The notes under the pieces are model-generated. The model was not told the DNA's origin, did not search any database, and saw nothing but the letters and a program-made list of their open reading frames with translations. From an uncultured Porphyromonadaceae bacterium (GTDB lineage: Bacteria > Bacteroidota > Bacteroidia > Bacteroidales > Muribaculaceae): a DNA stretch of 64,000 bases. Positions 8,694 through 17,216 of the stretch are shown here, one piece after another; position 1 is the first letter of the stretch, and every line of letters begins with the position of its first letter. The stretch covers positions 1 through 64,000 of the forward strand of contig CAMWNB010000007.1 in assembly GCA_947175495.1 (NCBI GenBank), in the 5' to 3' direction. Made by a program: the position numbers and the translations under genes.

Positions 8694-9878
8694 TTACATC
8701 TTCGGCGTGTCGCAGCGCCGTTTGCCGAAGAAGCGGTCGATGATGGCGGCGATGGCACCGTCGCCGGTGACGTTGCAGGCCGTGCCGAAACTGTCCATGG
8801 CTATGTAGAGCGCTATCATCATGGCCTGCATGTCGGCGTCGAAGTCCAGGATGGATGCCAGCAGTCCCAGCGAGGCCATGATGGCGCCACCGGGCACACC
8901 CGGCGCGGCGATGATGGTGATGCCGAGCATGGCTATGAAATGCATGAACATGACGGGCGGGCAGGCCTGGCCGTGCATCATCATCAGGGCCATTGCGCAG
9001 GCCACAATCTTCAGTGTGCTGCCGCTCATGTGGATGGTGGCGCACAGCGGCACGGTGAAGCCGGCCACGTCCTCCGACACGCCCATGCGCACCGTCTGGC
9101 GCAGCGTCACGGGGATGGTGGCGGCCGACGACTGCGTGCCCAGCGCCGTGAGGTAGGCCGGCAGCATCGTGCGCAGCATGCGCAGCGGGTTCTTGCCTGC
9201 TATGGCTCCGGCAACGGCGTACTGCACAAGCAGGATGAGAATGTGCATGGCGAAAATCACTCCTATGATGCCGGCGAAGGTGGCCAGCACCGGAGCCACA
9301 CGGCCCTCCACGGCCATGATGAGGAAGATGCACATGATGTAGGGCGGCAGCAGCGGCACCACGGCGCGGTCGATGGCCATGGCCACGATGGTGCGGAACT
9401 CGGAGAGCCCGCGGCGCAGGGCCGGCGCGTCGGCCGCGGCGCAGCCCAGTCCGAGCAGAAAGGCCAGGGCGAGCGAGGTGGTGACTCCCATGAGGCCGGG
9501 CACGTCGACTTCAAACCACGGCCGCACCGAGCGGACCTCAGCCTCGGCGGCTGTCGAGGCGAGCGACGGGTCGATGATCATGGGGAAGGTGGCGGCGCTT
9601 ATGCCATAGCTCATCAGGCCCGCCAGGAAGGTGGCCGCATAGGCAAGCAGAGCCGTGGCCACGAGCAGACGGCCCGCGCGGCGGCCTACATCGGCGATGG
9701 CCGGGGCCACGAATCCTATGATTATGAGAGGAATCAGGAAGCGCAGCAGCTGCCCCATGAGACTGTTGAACGTGGCGGCGGCGCCGGCGAGCCATGCGGG
9801 GGCCGCAAGTCCCAGGGCTATACCCGCGGCGATGGCGACGAGGATGCGCGCGGGCAGACTTTTCAGCAGATGTTTCAT
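8694..9878 (-). CDS. Dicarboxylate/amino acid:cation symporter
   Basis: DAACS-family carrier of the inner membrane, taking up C4-dicarboxylates, glutamate or serine with Na+ or H+. The signature TQSSAATIPVTL marks the first hairpin, HMSGSTLKIV follows it, and NVTGDGAIAAIIDRFFG is the conserved substrate/cation site near the C terminus. It has 394 residues and eight hydrophobic segments, usual for the family. Its start overlaps the upstream TPR gene by four bases, so the two are translationally coupled. Choosing between GltP-, SstT- and DctA-type substrates is not possible here. Confidence 0.92.
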   Translation of the reverse strand: MKHLLKSLPARILVAIAAGIALGLAAPAWLAGAAATFNSLMGQLLRFLIPLIIIGFVAPAIADVGRRAGRLLVATALLAYAATFLAGLMSYGISAATFPMIIDPSLASTAAEAEVRSVRPWFEVDVPGLMGVTTSLALAFLLGLGCAAADAPALRRGLSEFRTIVAMAIDRAVVPLLPPYIMCIFLIMAVEGRVAPVLATFAGIIGVIFAMHILILLVQYAVAGAIAGKNPLRMLRTMLPAYLTALGTQSSAATIPVTLRQTVRMGVSEDVAGFTVPLCATIHMSGSTLKIVACAMALMMMHGQACPPVMFMHFIAMLGITIIAAPGVPGGAIMASLGLLASILDFDADMQAMMIALYIAMDSFGTACNVTGDGAIAAIIDRFFGKRRCDTPKM

Positions 9879-10585
9879 TGCAGCATGTTTTCTATGTAGG
9901 GAGTGGGAGAAAGGGCCTGCGCGCGTTCCAGCAGTGGCCGGCCTTCGGCGTCGCGGCCGGTGGCGAGCAGCCGGAGGCCCAGCGAGCGCAGTGCGTCCAC
10001 GTTGTCCGGCTCAAGTGTCAGTATCCGGCACCATGCAGCCTCGGCTTCGGGGCCGTGGCCCTGCAGCATGTGGCCGCGGGCCAGCAGGGAGAGATAGCGG
10101 GGGCTGTCGGGAAGTCCGCGCAGCATCTCTCCGGCCAGGCGCACTATTTCCGGCCCGTCGGAGCGCTTGTCGTAATAGTCGAGCAGCCGCGCGTCGAGTG
10201 CGCGCGCCATCCACGGCATCCGCAGCCGCGTGCGCTGCAGGAAGTCTACATACGCATCGGCCCGGCCGGCACCGAAGGCTGCGCGGCGCACCCCCTCCAC
10301 TACCGAGTCGAGCGGCACGCTGTGGGCCATGGCGCGCTCAAGCAGGTCGGCGCAGCGCAGCGTGTCGCCCATCATGGTGGAAGCCACAATGGCGCGGGCA
10401 TAGACCGGCGCCGTGTCGGGCCGCTCGTCGAGCATGAGCTCGTACAGGGCTTCTGCCTGCGCCCATTCTCCATAAGCGAAGTTGCGCTCGGCGCGCCGCT
10501 CCGTCAGTGTGTAGTCGGTGCCGGATGCCGCAATGGCCACTCCCAGAGCCAGAATCAATCCTGTCAAGCGCATGGATAGCTGCAT
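9875..10585 (-). CDS. Exported TPR protein
   Basis: A 236-residue protein with a hydrophobic N-terminal signal or anchor (residues 6-21), then helical repeat pairs; the clearest TPR is at residues 165-230. Its molecular role is not recognisable. It is the middle gene of a tight group: metallopeptidase upstream (36-base gap) and symporter downstream (4-base overlap). The N-terminal residues place it in the periplasm or on the inner membrane. Confidence 0.75.
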   Translation of the reverse strand: MQLSMRLTGLILALGVAIAASGTDYTLTERRAERNFAYGEWAQAEALYELMLDERPDTAPVYARAIVASTMMGDTLRCADLLERAMAHSVPLDSVVEGVRRAAFGAGRADAYVDFLQRTRLRMPWMARALDARLLDYYDKRSDGPEIVRLAGEMLRGLPDSPRYLSLLARGHMLQGHGPEAEAAWCRILTLEPDNVDALRSLGLRLLATGRDAEGRPLLERAQALSPTPYIENMLQ

Positions 10586-10621
10586 ATATAGTCTTTCTGT
10601 AGTGAGTCGTTGTTTTTTTGT

Positions 10622-11305
10622 TTATCTCACGAGCGGCAGTGGAAACGCCCTCAGCTTCGCCTTGAGCTCGCGTTCGCGGCCGTCCAGGTAGCTGTCGAGC
10701 AGCGCGTGGAACGCGGCGCTGTGGTTGTGGTGGGTCAGGTGGGCGAGTTCGTGGCATATCACATAGGTGCGCAGCTCCGGCGGCATGAACATCAGCGCCG
10801 CCGAGAGCGTAATCTCTCCGCGCGCCGAGCATGTGCCGAGCGTGCGCACTCCGCTTCCGGTGGCCCAGGATGCAGGAGCCAGACCCAGCTCGCGGGCCTT
10901 GAGGACGGCTGCCGGCAGCAGCACCTCCCGCGAGCGGGAGCGCGCCATGCGCAGCAACAGGCCCGACACGGCACGCTGCACGTCGGCGTCGGCAAGGTTC
11001 AGAGACGGGTCTACGAGCAGCTCGGCGCTCGCTGTGGTGCCGCGCACGGCCACACGGCCGCGGGCATCGGGGCTGACGCGGATGACCACGCATATGCCCG
11101 GCTGCTCGATTTTCTGCCCGTCGGCGTAGAGCGAGGCGGCCGGCCTGCGGGCCAGCAGACGCGGCATCAGCGAGTCGAGCGCACGGCGTATCTCGGCCTC
11201 CGAAGCGCCTGCAGGCGCTGTCAGCCTTACGCGGCCGCTTTTCCAGCGGCCGATGAAACGCCGCGCCGTGCGGCTATATACGATGTCAACGGCAGGTTCT
11301 TCCAT
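10622..11305 (-). CDS. YgjP/WLM-type metallopeptidase (DUF45)
   Basis: A cytoplasmic zinc-dependent peptidase-like protein of 227 residues. The zinc site is CHELAHLTHHNHSAAFH: an HExxH helix followed by further His residues, as in the YgjP/SprT-like group. The N-terminal half carries the family's beta-rich segment (RTARRFIGRWKSGRVRLTAP). Substrates of this family are largely unknown; a link to DNA-protein crosslink repair is only an analogy with SprT/WLM relatives. The -7 element ends about 9 bases before the ATG, so the message should have almost no leader. Its promoter is back-to-back with that of the flippase gene. Confidence 0.85.
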   Translation of the reverse strand: MEEPAVDIVYSRTARRFIGRWKSGRVRLTAPAGASEAEIRRALDSLMPRLLARRPAASLYADGQKIEQPGICVVIRVSPDARGRVAVRGTTASAELLVDPSLNLADADVQRAVSGLLLRMARSRSREVLLPAAVLKARELGLAPASWATGSGVRTLGTCSARGEITLSAALMFMPPELRTYVICHELAHLTHHNHSAAFHALLDSYLDGRERELKAKLRAFPLPLVR

Positions 11306-11310
11306 TATGC

Positions 11311-11343
11311 TTGCAAATATAACACAAAAAAATCGTATTTTTG
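11311..11343 (+). promoter_or_regulatory. Promoter of the flippase/glycosyltransferase operon
   Basis: TTG (11311-11313) and TATTTTTG (11336-11343) are spaced by 22 bases. The ATG at 11368 follows at a normal distance. A TTG codon in frame at 11341 lies within the -7 element and was rejected as the start. Confidence 0.7.
11314..11321 (-). promoter_or_regulatory. -7 element of the metallopeptidase operon
   Basis: Read leftward, TATATTTG lies only 8 bases before the ATG at 11305, predicting a leaderless or nearly leaderless transcript. It overlaps the -33 zone of the divergent flippase promoter. Confidence 0.65.
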
Positions 11344-11367
11344 CACAGAAATAACAAACCGACTATC

Positions 11368-12852
11368 ATGGCAGGAATAAAGAGTCTGGCGCGGGACACC
11401 GCCGTCTATGGCCTCAGCAGCATAGTGGGGCGATTCCTCAACTGGTGTCTTGTCCCTCTCTACACCATCACTTTCTCACAGGCGCAGTACGGCGTGGTGA
11501 CGCTCGTCTACAGCGTCGTGGCCGTGGCGCTTCTCGTGCTCACCTACGGCATGGAGACGGGCTTCTTCCGTTTCGCCAACCACGAACGCTGGCACGATCC
11601 CATGGAGGTGTACTCTACGGTGCTCATCTCCGTGGCCGCTTCCGGCGCCGTGTTCATCGTCGGCGCGCTGGCGGCGCTCGGGCCGGTGAGCGCATGGCTG
11701 CAGTGTGCCGATCATCCGTCGTTCGCTGCCATGATGATTGTGTGCGTGGCCCTCGACGCATTCCTCGGACTGCCGTTCTGCTATCTGCGCTATCGCGGCC
11801 GTGCCGTGCGCTTTGCCATGCTGCGTCTCGTCAACATAGGCGTCAACATCGGTCTCAACCTGTTCTTCATCCTCCTCTGCCCGTGGCTCATGCGCGTGGC
11901 ACCCGCCACGGTCGACTGGTTCTACGACCCCGGTTTCGGCATCGGCTACATATTCCTCAGCAACCTTGTGGCCACGCTCGTCAACTTTGTGATGATGATT
12001 CCGGAACTCCGCGGCTTCCGCTGGCGTTTCAACGGTCGCCTGTGGCGAGAGATGCTTGTGTACTCGGCGCCCCTGCTGGTGCTCGGCGTCGCAGGCATTA
12101 TGAATCAGACCATCGACAAAATTCTTTTTCCGCATCTGGTGGCCGACAAGGCCGACGCCATGGCGCAGCTCGGCATCTACGGCGCCAACTACAAGATTGC
12201 CATCGTCATGGTGATGTTCATCCAGGCCTTCCGCTTCGCCTACGAGCCCTTCATCTTCGCCCGCAGCAAGGAGCAAGGCGAGGCGCGCACCGCGGCCTAC
12301 AGCGACGCCATGAAGTACTTTGTGCTTTTCGCGTTGCTCATCTTCCTCGGCGTCATGTTCTATCTCGACATCCTGCGCTACTTCATATCGCCGCGCTATT
12401 TCAGCGGTCTGAAGGTGGTGCCGGTGGTGATGCTCGCCGAATTGTGCTTCGGTGTGTTCTTCAACCTCTCGCTCTGGTACAAGCTCACCGACCGCACCAT
12501 GTGGGGCGCGTGGTTCTCGCTGCTCGGTCTGGCGGTGACGGTGACGCTCAACGTGGCGCTTGTGCCGCGCATCGGCTACATGGGCTGCGCCTATGCCGCC
12601 CTTGCCAGCTATGCTGTCATGATGGTGGCGAGCTACATCGCCGGCCGCCGCTACTATCCCATAAGCTACCCCACAGGCCGCATTCTCGCCTATTGCGCCG
12701 CCGCGGCCGTGCTCTATTTCCTCGGTGTCGACTGTCTGGCAGGCGTGCCGCAGCCGGTGGCAGGCATAGTGCGGGCCGTGCTGCTCATTGCCTATGTGGG
12801 CGCCATCGTGCGATATGAAAAAATACCTCTTCCCGGTCTCCGCAGGCGATGA
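11368..12852 (+). CDS. Polysaccharide flippase (Wzx/MATE-like)
   Basis: A 494-residue inner-membrane protein with about 12-14 hydrophobic segments, of the polysaccharide-biosynthesis (MOP superfamily) type. The N-terminal YGLSSIVGRFLNWCLVPLYT is characteristic: Gly-rich helix 1 and an Asn/Pro break. It should flip undecaprenyl-linked glycan units across the inner membrane. The downstream glycosyltransferase overlaps it by four bases, which supports a role in surface-glycan assembly. The two genes alone do not form a capsule locus, so partner enzymes must be elsewhere. Start ATG 11368 was chosen because it follows the promoter. Confidence 0.9.
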   Translation: MAGIKSLARDTAVYGLSSIVGRFLNWCLVPLYTITFSQAQYGVVTLVYSVVAVALLVLTYGMETGFFRFANHERWHDPMEVYSTVLISVAASGAVFIVGALAALGPVSAWLQCADHPSFAAMMIVCVALDAFLGLPFCYLRYRGRAVRFAMLRLVNIGVNIGLNLFFILLCPWLMRVAPATVDWFYDPGFGIGYIFLSNLVATLVNFVMMIPELRGFRWRFNGRLWREMLVYSAPLLVLGVAGIMNQTIDKILFPHLVADKADAMAQLGIYGANYKIAIVMVMFIQAFRFAYEPFIFARSKEQGEARTAAYSDAMKYFVLFALLIFLGVMFYLDILRYFISPRYFSGLKVVPVVMLAELCFGVFFNLSLWYKLTDRTMWGAWFSLLGLAVTVTLNVALVPRIGYMGCAYAALASYAVMMVASYIAGRRYYPISYPTGRILAYCAAAAVLYFLGVDCLAGVPQPVAGIVRAVLLIAYVGAIVRYEKIPLPGLRRR

Positions 12853-14099
12853 AAATAGTACTCGTAAATCACAGCGACACGCGTGGCGGCGCCTCCGTGG
12901 TGACGGCGCGCCTTGCCGATGCGCTCCGCCGCGAGGGCGTCGACGCACGCATGCTCGTGGTGCGCCGCGAGGGGCCTGCGTCGGAGTTTGTGGCCGAAGC
13001 CGCTCCGCAGCTTGTGGCCAAAGCCGCCTTCATGGCCGAGGAGGGCATGACGTGGATCGACAACGGACTTCACCGCCGCAACCTTTTCAAGCTCGACGCC
13101 GCCCGTGCGGGCCTGCCGCTCCACCGCCATCCGTGGGTGCGCGAGGCCGACGTGGTGTGCCTCAACTGGGTCAACCAGGGCATGCTGTCGCTGCGCGGCG
13201 TGGAGCGCATCGCCGCACTCGGCAAGCCTGTGGTGTGGACCATGCACGACATGTGGTGCGCCACCGGCCTGTGCCATCATGCCGGCGACTGCACGCGCTT
13301 CCGCGAGGCATGCGGGCGTTGTCCGCTCGTGGAGCGCTCGCCCCGCAGCATCGACCTCTCGCGCCGCCGCTTCGAGCGCAAGGCCGCATGCTATGCCCGC
13401 TCGGGCATCACCTTTGTGGCTGTGAGCACCTGGCTTGCCGCGCGATGCCGCGAGAGCGGCCTGCTGCGCGACGCCCGTGTAGAGGTGATTCCCAATGCTT
13501 TCCCCGTCGACGATTTTTCGCTCACGCCCGCGCTGAGCCGCGCTGAGCTCGGACTGCCCGACGACGACCGCCACATCATAGTGATGGGCGCGGCCCGCCT
13601 CGACGACCCCGTGAAGGGATTGCCCGTGGCCGTCGACGCGCTCAACCGCCTTGCGGACGCAGGCTATGCCGGCCGCTTTATCCCTGTGTTTTTCGGCGCA
13701 CTGCGCGACGCCACGGCCCTCGACGGCCTCGTTGTGCCCTTCGTCCATCTCGGCACCGTGGCCGACCCTGCGCGCTTGCGCTCTCTTTATGCCCATGCCC
13801 GCGTCGTGCTGTCGACATCGCTCTACGAGACGCTGCCCGGCACCCTCATCGAGGGACAGGCCGCGGGAGCATGGCCCGTGAGCTTCGGCCGCGGCGGCCA
13901 GAGCGACATCATCGACCCGCCGCGCACGGGCTACATAGCCCGCTGGCTTGATGCCGCCGACATAGCCGCCGGACTTGCACGCTCCATCGACACCGCGCCC
14001 GACCGCGACGCCCTCCGCCGCTCCGTCTGCGAGCGCTTCGCCGCCCCCGCCGTCGCCCGCCGCTACCTCTCCCTTTTCCGCGACCTCCGCGGTCTTTGA
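12849..14099 (+). CDS. GT4-type glycosyltransferase
   Basis: A cytoplasmic GT-B fold enzyme of 416 residues. The N-terminal half has the start MKIVLVNHSDTRGGASVV and the acceptor-side motif VVWTMHDMWCATGLCHH. The C-terminal half binds the nucleotide sugar: IVMGAARLDDPVKGL and STSLYETLPGTLIEGQAAG, the latter carrying the conserved family Glu. GT4 enzymes transfer sugars with retention. It is coupled to the flippase by an ATGA overlap, so it likely builds the exported glycan. Donor and acceptor are unknown. Base composition is as GC-rich as its neighbours, unlike the next gene. Confidence 0.9.
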   Translation: MKIVLVNHSDTRGGASVVTARLADALRREGVDARMLVVRREGPASEFVAEAAPQLVAKAAFMAEEGMTWIDNGLHRRNLFKLDAARAGLPLHRHPWVREADVVCLNWVNQGMLSLRGVERIAALGKPVVWTMHDMWCATGLCHHAGDCTRFREACGRCPLVERSPRSIDLSRRRFERKAACYARSGITFVAVSTWLAARCRESGLLRDARVEVIPNAFPVDDFSLTPALSRAELGLPDDDRHIIVMGAARLDDPVKGLPVAVDALNRLADAGYAGRFIPVFFGALRDATALDGLVVPFVHLGTVADPARLRSLYAHARVVLSTSLYETLPGTLIEGQAAGAWPVSFGRGGQSDIIDPPRTGYIARWLDAADIAAGLARSIDTAPDRDALRRSVCERFAAPAVARRYLSLFRDLRGL

Positions 14100-14143
14100 T
14101 TGAAATATCTATACCTAATCAATTTTAATAATTATTGCATAAT

Positions 14144-15844
14144 ATGGCACTGCCGATTAATATAGAGGACTTGCTCAACAAGCGGAAAGTCGAGTCGAAC
14201 CGTATTGAGTTTAAGTCGGGCTGGAATCCGGATAAGATTTATCATACCATCAGTGCTTTTGCTACAGATATAGAGAACACTGGAGGTGGTTATATTCTTG
14301 TTGGAGTTGAGGAGGAAAATGGTATAGCCAAGCGCCCGGTCAAGGGTGTGAGTGAAGCTGAAATTGATAGAATTCTCAAAGATATGGTCGGTTATGATGC
14401 CAAAATCTCACCGGCGTATATTTGTAAAGTCTCCCTTGAGGAGATTGACGGACGTACTATTATCGTCATATGGGCTCCTGCAGGAATGAATCGGCCGTAT
14501 TCTGTGATGGAAAGTGTTGTGGCCAAGAAATCAGTACATAAGTTTTACATTAGAAGTAAATCTTCGACAATCGAGGCAAAGGGTGAGATACTTGATGAAC
14601 TCCGCGAAATCGCTAACCGGGTGCCATTTGATGAGAGAGGAAATGATAGCATAACCATAGACGATATCTCTGGCGTCAGAATATATGAACATCTGAAAAC
14701 CATTGGTAGTAAATTGGTTGATGAGTTTGGCCGAAAATCGCTGATGGATATTCTTGATGAAATGGATTTGCTTGTAGGGCCAACGGAAAATCGCAAGATT
14801 AAGAATGTGGCTGCGATGATGTTTTGTGATCATCCGGAAAAATTCTTTCCGGTAACACAGGTTGATATTGTTCACTTCCCGGAGGGGAGCATAGAAAATC
14901 CTGATGTTATGATTGAATCCCCTAAGATTGTAGGGCCGGTTCCAAAAATAATCAAAGAAACTTTGTCATATCTGCGCACAAATGTAATAAAGCAGAGAAT
15001 AACAAAACCATCAGATGATGAAAAATCCATCAAGATTTTTAACTATCCTTATCAAGCCATTGAAGAAGCTGTTGTAAATGCCCTGTATCATCGTGATTAT
15101 ATGGAAAGAGAACCGGTAGAGATAACAATCGAACCGACCCATATAGATATATTGAGTTATGCGGGGCCGGATCGCTCGATCAGTACAGCGGCAATTAAAG
15201 AGGCAATAAAACTTAAGGCGCGCAGATACCGGAACCGTCGTCTTGGCGACTTTCTAAAAGAGCTCGGACTGACGGAAGGTCGTGCAACGGGTATCCCTAC
15301 TATTCAAAAGCATTTGAAACTTAATGGCAATAAGCCGGCTGTTATAGACACGGATGATGACCGCACATATTTTCTTATGACTATTCCATGTCGGGAAGAT
15401 ATGATTGAAATAAACGATAGAGAGAATGTAAGACAAGGTAGTGCTGACACATTGCTGAGAGGAATTGCTTCTCAACTTGAAAAAGAACTTGTGAATGGAG
15501 ATTTACAAGTTTATATTGGTGATATTGAGGATGTTAATGCACTAAAAACTCGACTTTTAAATCTAATTTCACAAGTCTATTTACAAGTCTGGGAGAAAGC
15601 GCAGACCGAGCACATTATGCTGATTTCGGATGTGGCAAAGCTGTTCGTCTTGCTAAGGAAAAAGTCTCTTGCATCTAATGAATTGATAGATAATCTCAAT
15701 ATCGGTAGTCTTTATAAACTTAGAAGATATATTCTCGAGCCGGCAATCTCCGCCGGATACATTGCGATGTCAAGGCCGGACAAGCCGACAAGCTCAAAGC
15801 AGCGCTATATGCTGTCGCAAAGGGGGTCGTCCCTTTTTGAATAG
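14144..15844 (+). CDS. AlbA_2/Schlafen-type ATP-binding protein, probably acquired
   Basis: A 566-residue predicted transcription regulator or nucleic-acid-binding ATPase. Residues 15-130 match the AlbA_2 (Schlafen) domain: NRIEFKSGW, AFATDIENTGGGYILVGVEE. Around residue 310, EEAVVNALYHRDY is the HATPase_c_4 ATP-binding motif, and the C terminus looks like a winged helix. Members occur in mobile islands, toxin/defence neighbourhoods and as stand-alone regulators. Codon use is clearly AT-rich against the GC-rich genes on both sides, which points to transfer. Start ATG 14144 was preferred to an in-frame TTG at 14135. It ends about 150 bases before the SRP RNA gene. Confidence 0.88.
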   Translation: MALPINIEDLLNKRKVESNRIEFKSGWNPDKIYHTISAFATDIENTGGGYILVGVEEENGIAKRPVKGVSEAEIDRILKDMVGYDAKISPAYICKVSLEEIDGRTIIVIWAPAGMNRPYSVMESVVAKKSVHKFYIRSKSSTIEAKGEILDELREIANRVPFDERGNDSITIDDISGVRIYEHLKTIGSKLVDEFGRKSLMDILDEMDLLVGPTENRKIKNVAAMMFCDHPEKFFPVTQVDIVHFPEGSIENPDVMIESPKIVGPVPKIIKETLSYLRTNVIKQRITKPSDDEKSIKIFNYPYQAIEEAVVNALYHRDYMEREPVEITIEPTHIDILSYAGPDRSISTAAIKEAIKLKARRYRNRRLGDFLKELGLTEGRATGIPTIQKHLKLNGNKPAVIDTDDDRTYFLMTIPCREDMIEINDRENVRQGSADTLLRGIASQLEKELVNGDLQVYIGDIEDVNALKTRLLNLISQVYLQVWEKAQTEHIMLISDVAKLFVLLRKKSLASNELIDNLNIGSLYKLRRYILEPAISAGYIAMSRPDKPTSSKQRYMLSQRGSSLFE

Positions 15845-15954
15845 AGAATAGTCCTCCCGGATTATGGATTTGCGCATTTGTACGGAACTTGCCGAGAATG
15901 CAGAATTAAAAGCATTAAAAGCGGGATTAAACAGATGAAATAAATTGGAAAAAA

Positions 15955-15986
15955 TTTGCGTGGATGAAAAAAGGTGCGTAACTTTG
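15955..15986 (+). promoter_or_regulatory. SRP RNA promoter
   Basis: TTTG (15955-15958) and TAACTTTG (15979-15986) are spaced by 20 bases. The predicted start near 15992 coincides with the 5' end of the RNA stem. Confidence 0.85.
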
Positions 15987-15991
15987 CACCG

Positions 15992-16088
15992 GGGTAAGTC
16001 CTGCACGGACAGCTCCCCGAGAATCCCCCAGGTCTTGACCGAAGCAAGGGTATCGGGTTGAGCGTCGCGATGTAGATAGCTTACCCTT
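15992..16088 (+). ncRNA. ffs: Signal recognition particle RNA, small bacterial type
   Basis: A hairpin RNA of about 97 bases. The outer stem pairs GGGTAAG (15992-15998) with CTTACCC (16080-16086). The apical domain IV reads CCCAGGTCTTGACCGAAGCAAGGG: the CAGG and GAAGCA internal-loop strands are the conserved Ffh-binding site, here capped by a short CTTG loop rather than the common GGAA. The strand after it (GTTGAGCGTCGCGATGTAGATAG) matches the 3' half of small SRP RNAs. A T7 run follows the stem, giving a built-in terminator. With Ffh it targets membrane proteins to the translocon. The exact 3' end is uncertain by a few bases. Confidence 0.92.
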
Positions 16089-16127
16089 TTTTTGTGCCTG
16101 TTCCGTTCATATATTCCATATTTTTAG

Positions 16128-16135
16128 TAATTTTG
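16128..16135 (+). promoter_or_regulatory. -7 element of asd
   Basis: TAATTTTG matches TAnnTTTG, 45 bases before the asd ATG at 16180. Confidence 0.65.
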
Positions 16136-16179
16136 CACCCGAAAATTACGATTTATTTGCATTATTGCCAGATTGCCTA

Positions 16180-17172
16180 ATGAACATTGCAATTGTCGGG
16201 GCCGGCGGCGCTGTCGGCCAGGAACTTCTGAAGGTGCTCGACGAGCAGGATTTCCCTGTCGATGAGCTGCGCCTTTTCGGCCGCGCTACAAGCGCCGGCA
16301 CGCGCTACTGCTTCCGTGGCCGTGAGGTCACGGTGGAAGCCCTCGAGGAAGGCGACGCCTTCCGTGGCATTGATTTCGCTTTCGTAAGTGCCGGAGCCGG
16401 AGTGTCCGAGCAGTTTGCCGACACAATCACCCGCCACGGAGCGCTTATGATAGACAACAGCAGCGCTTTCCGCATGTGCGACGATGTGCCGCTGGTGGTG
16501 CCGGAAGTCAACGGCGACGACGCTTTCCACGCTCCCCGAGGCATTATCGCCAACCCCAACTGCACCACCATACAGATGGTCGTGACGCTTAAGCCACTGG
16601 CCGAAATCGCGCCTCTGCGCCGCGTGCATGTGGCCACCTACCAGGCTGCGAGCGGCGCCGGACTTCCCGCCATGCAGGAGCTTGTGGACCAGCACCGCTC
16701 CATAGCCGCAGGCGAGACGCCACGCGTGGAGAAATTCGCCCATCAGCTGGCCGACAATGTCATTCCCCACATCGACGTGTTCCAGGACAACGACTACACC
16801 AAGGAGGAGATGAAGATGCACTTCGAGACCAAGAAGATAATGCATGCTCCGGCTCTCGAGGTGAGCGCCACATGCGTGCGCGTGCCCGTGATGCGCGCCC
16901 ACAGCGAGGCCATCTGGGTGTCGGCCGCCGAGCCCATCGGCGTGGAGCGCGCCCGGCAGGCATGGCGCAACGCGCCCGGCGTAGTTGTGGTGGACGACGG
17001 CTATCCCATGCCGCTGCATGCAGCCGGCACCGACCCTGTGTTCATAGGTCGTGTGCGCGAGGACCTCGCCGACCCCTGCGGCCTGGCCTACTGGTGCGTA
17101 GCCGACCAGATAAAGAAGGGCGCCGCCCTCAATGCCGTGCAGATTGCCCGCTACATTCTCGACCACAGATAA
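16180..17172 (+). CDS. asd: Aspartate-semialdehyde dehydrogenase
   Basis: Reduces aspartyl phosphate to aspartate semialdehyde with NADPH, the branch point to lysine/diaminopimelate, threonine and methionine. The N-terminal Rossmann motif is [20 protein letters not shown] holds the catalytic Cys, and [14 protein letters not shown] the catalytic His. The 330-residue length is usual. ATG 16180 was preferred over an in-frame TTG at 16165 because the Rossmann strand begins right after it. The antiporter gene follows after 44 bases, a gap that contains a 6-bp GC-rich hairpin without a T run. Confidence 0.97.
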   Translation: MNIAIVGAGGAVGQELLKVLDEQDFPVDELRLFGRATSAGTRYCFRGREVTVEALEEGDAFRGIDFAFVSAGAGVSEQFADTITRHGALMIDNSSAFRMCDDVPLVVPEVNGDDAFHAPRGIIANPNCTTIQMVVTLKPLAEIAPLRRVHVATYQAASGAGLPAMQELVDQHRSIAAGETPRVEKFAHQLADNVIPHIDVFQDNDYTKEEMKMHFETKKIMHAPALEVSATCVRVPVMRAHSEAIWVSAAEPIGVERARQAWRNAPGVVVVDDGYPMPLHAAGTDPVFIGRVREDLADPCGLAYWCVADQIKKGAALNAVQIARYILDHR

Positions 17173-17216
17173 GTCCTTCATAACCGCGGCCCGAGCCGCG
17201 TCCATCGCGAAGCACT

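Noticed and set aside
17185-17200. GC-rich hairpin between asd and the antiporter gene
   Set aside because: Only a 6-bp stem with no T run, in a 44-base gap between co-oriented genes; too weak to call a terminator or attenuator.
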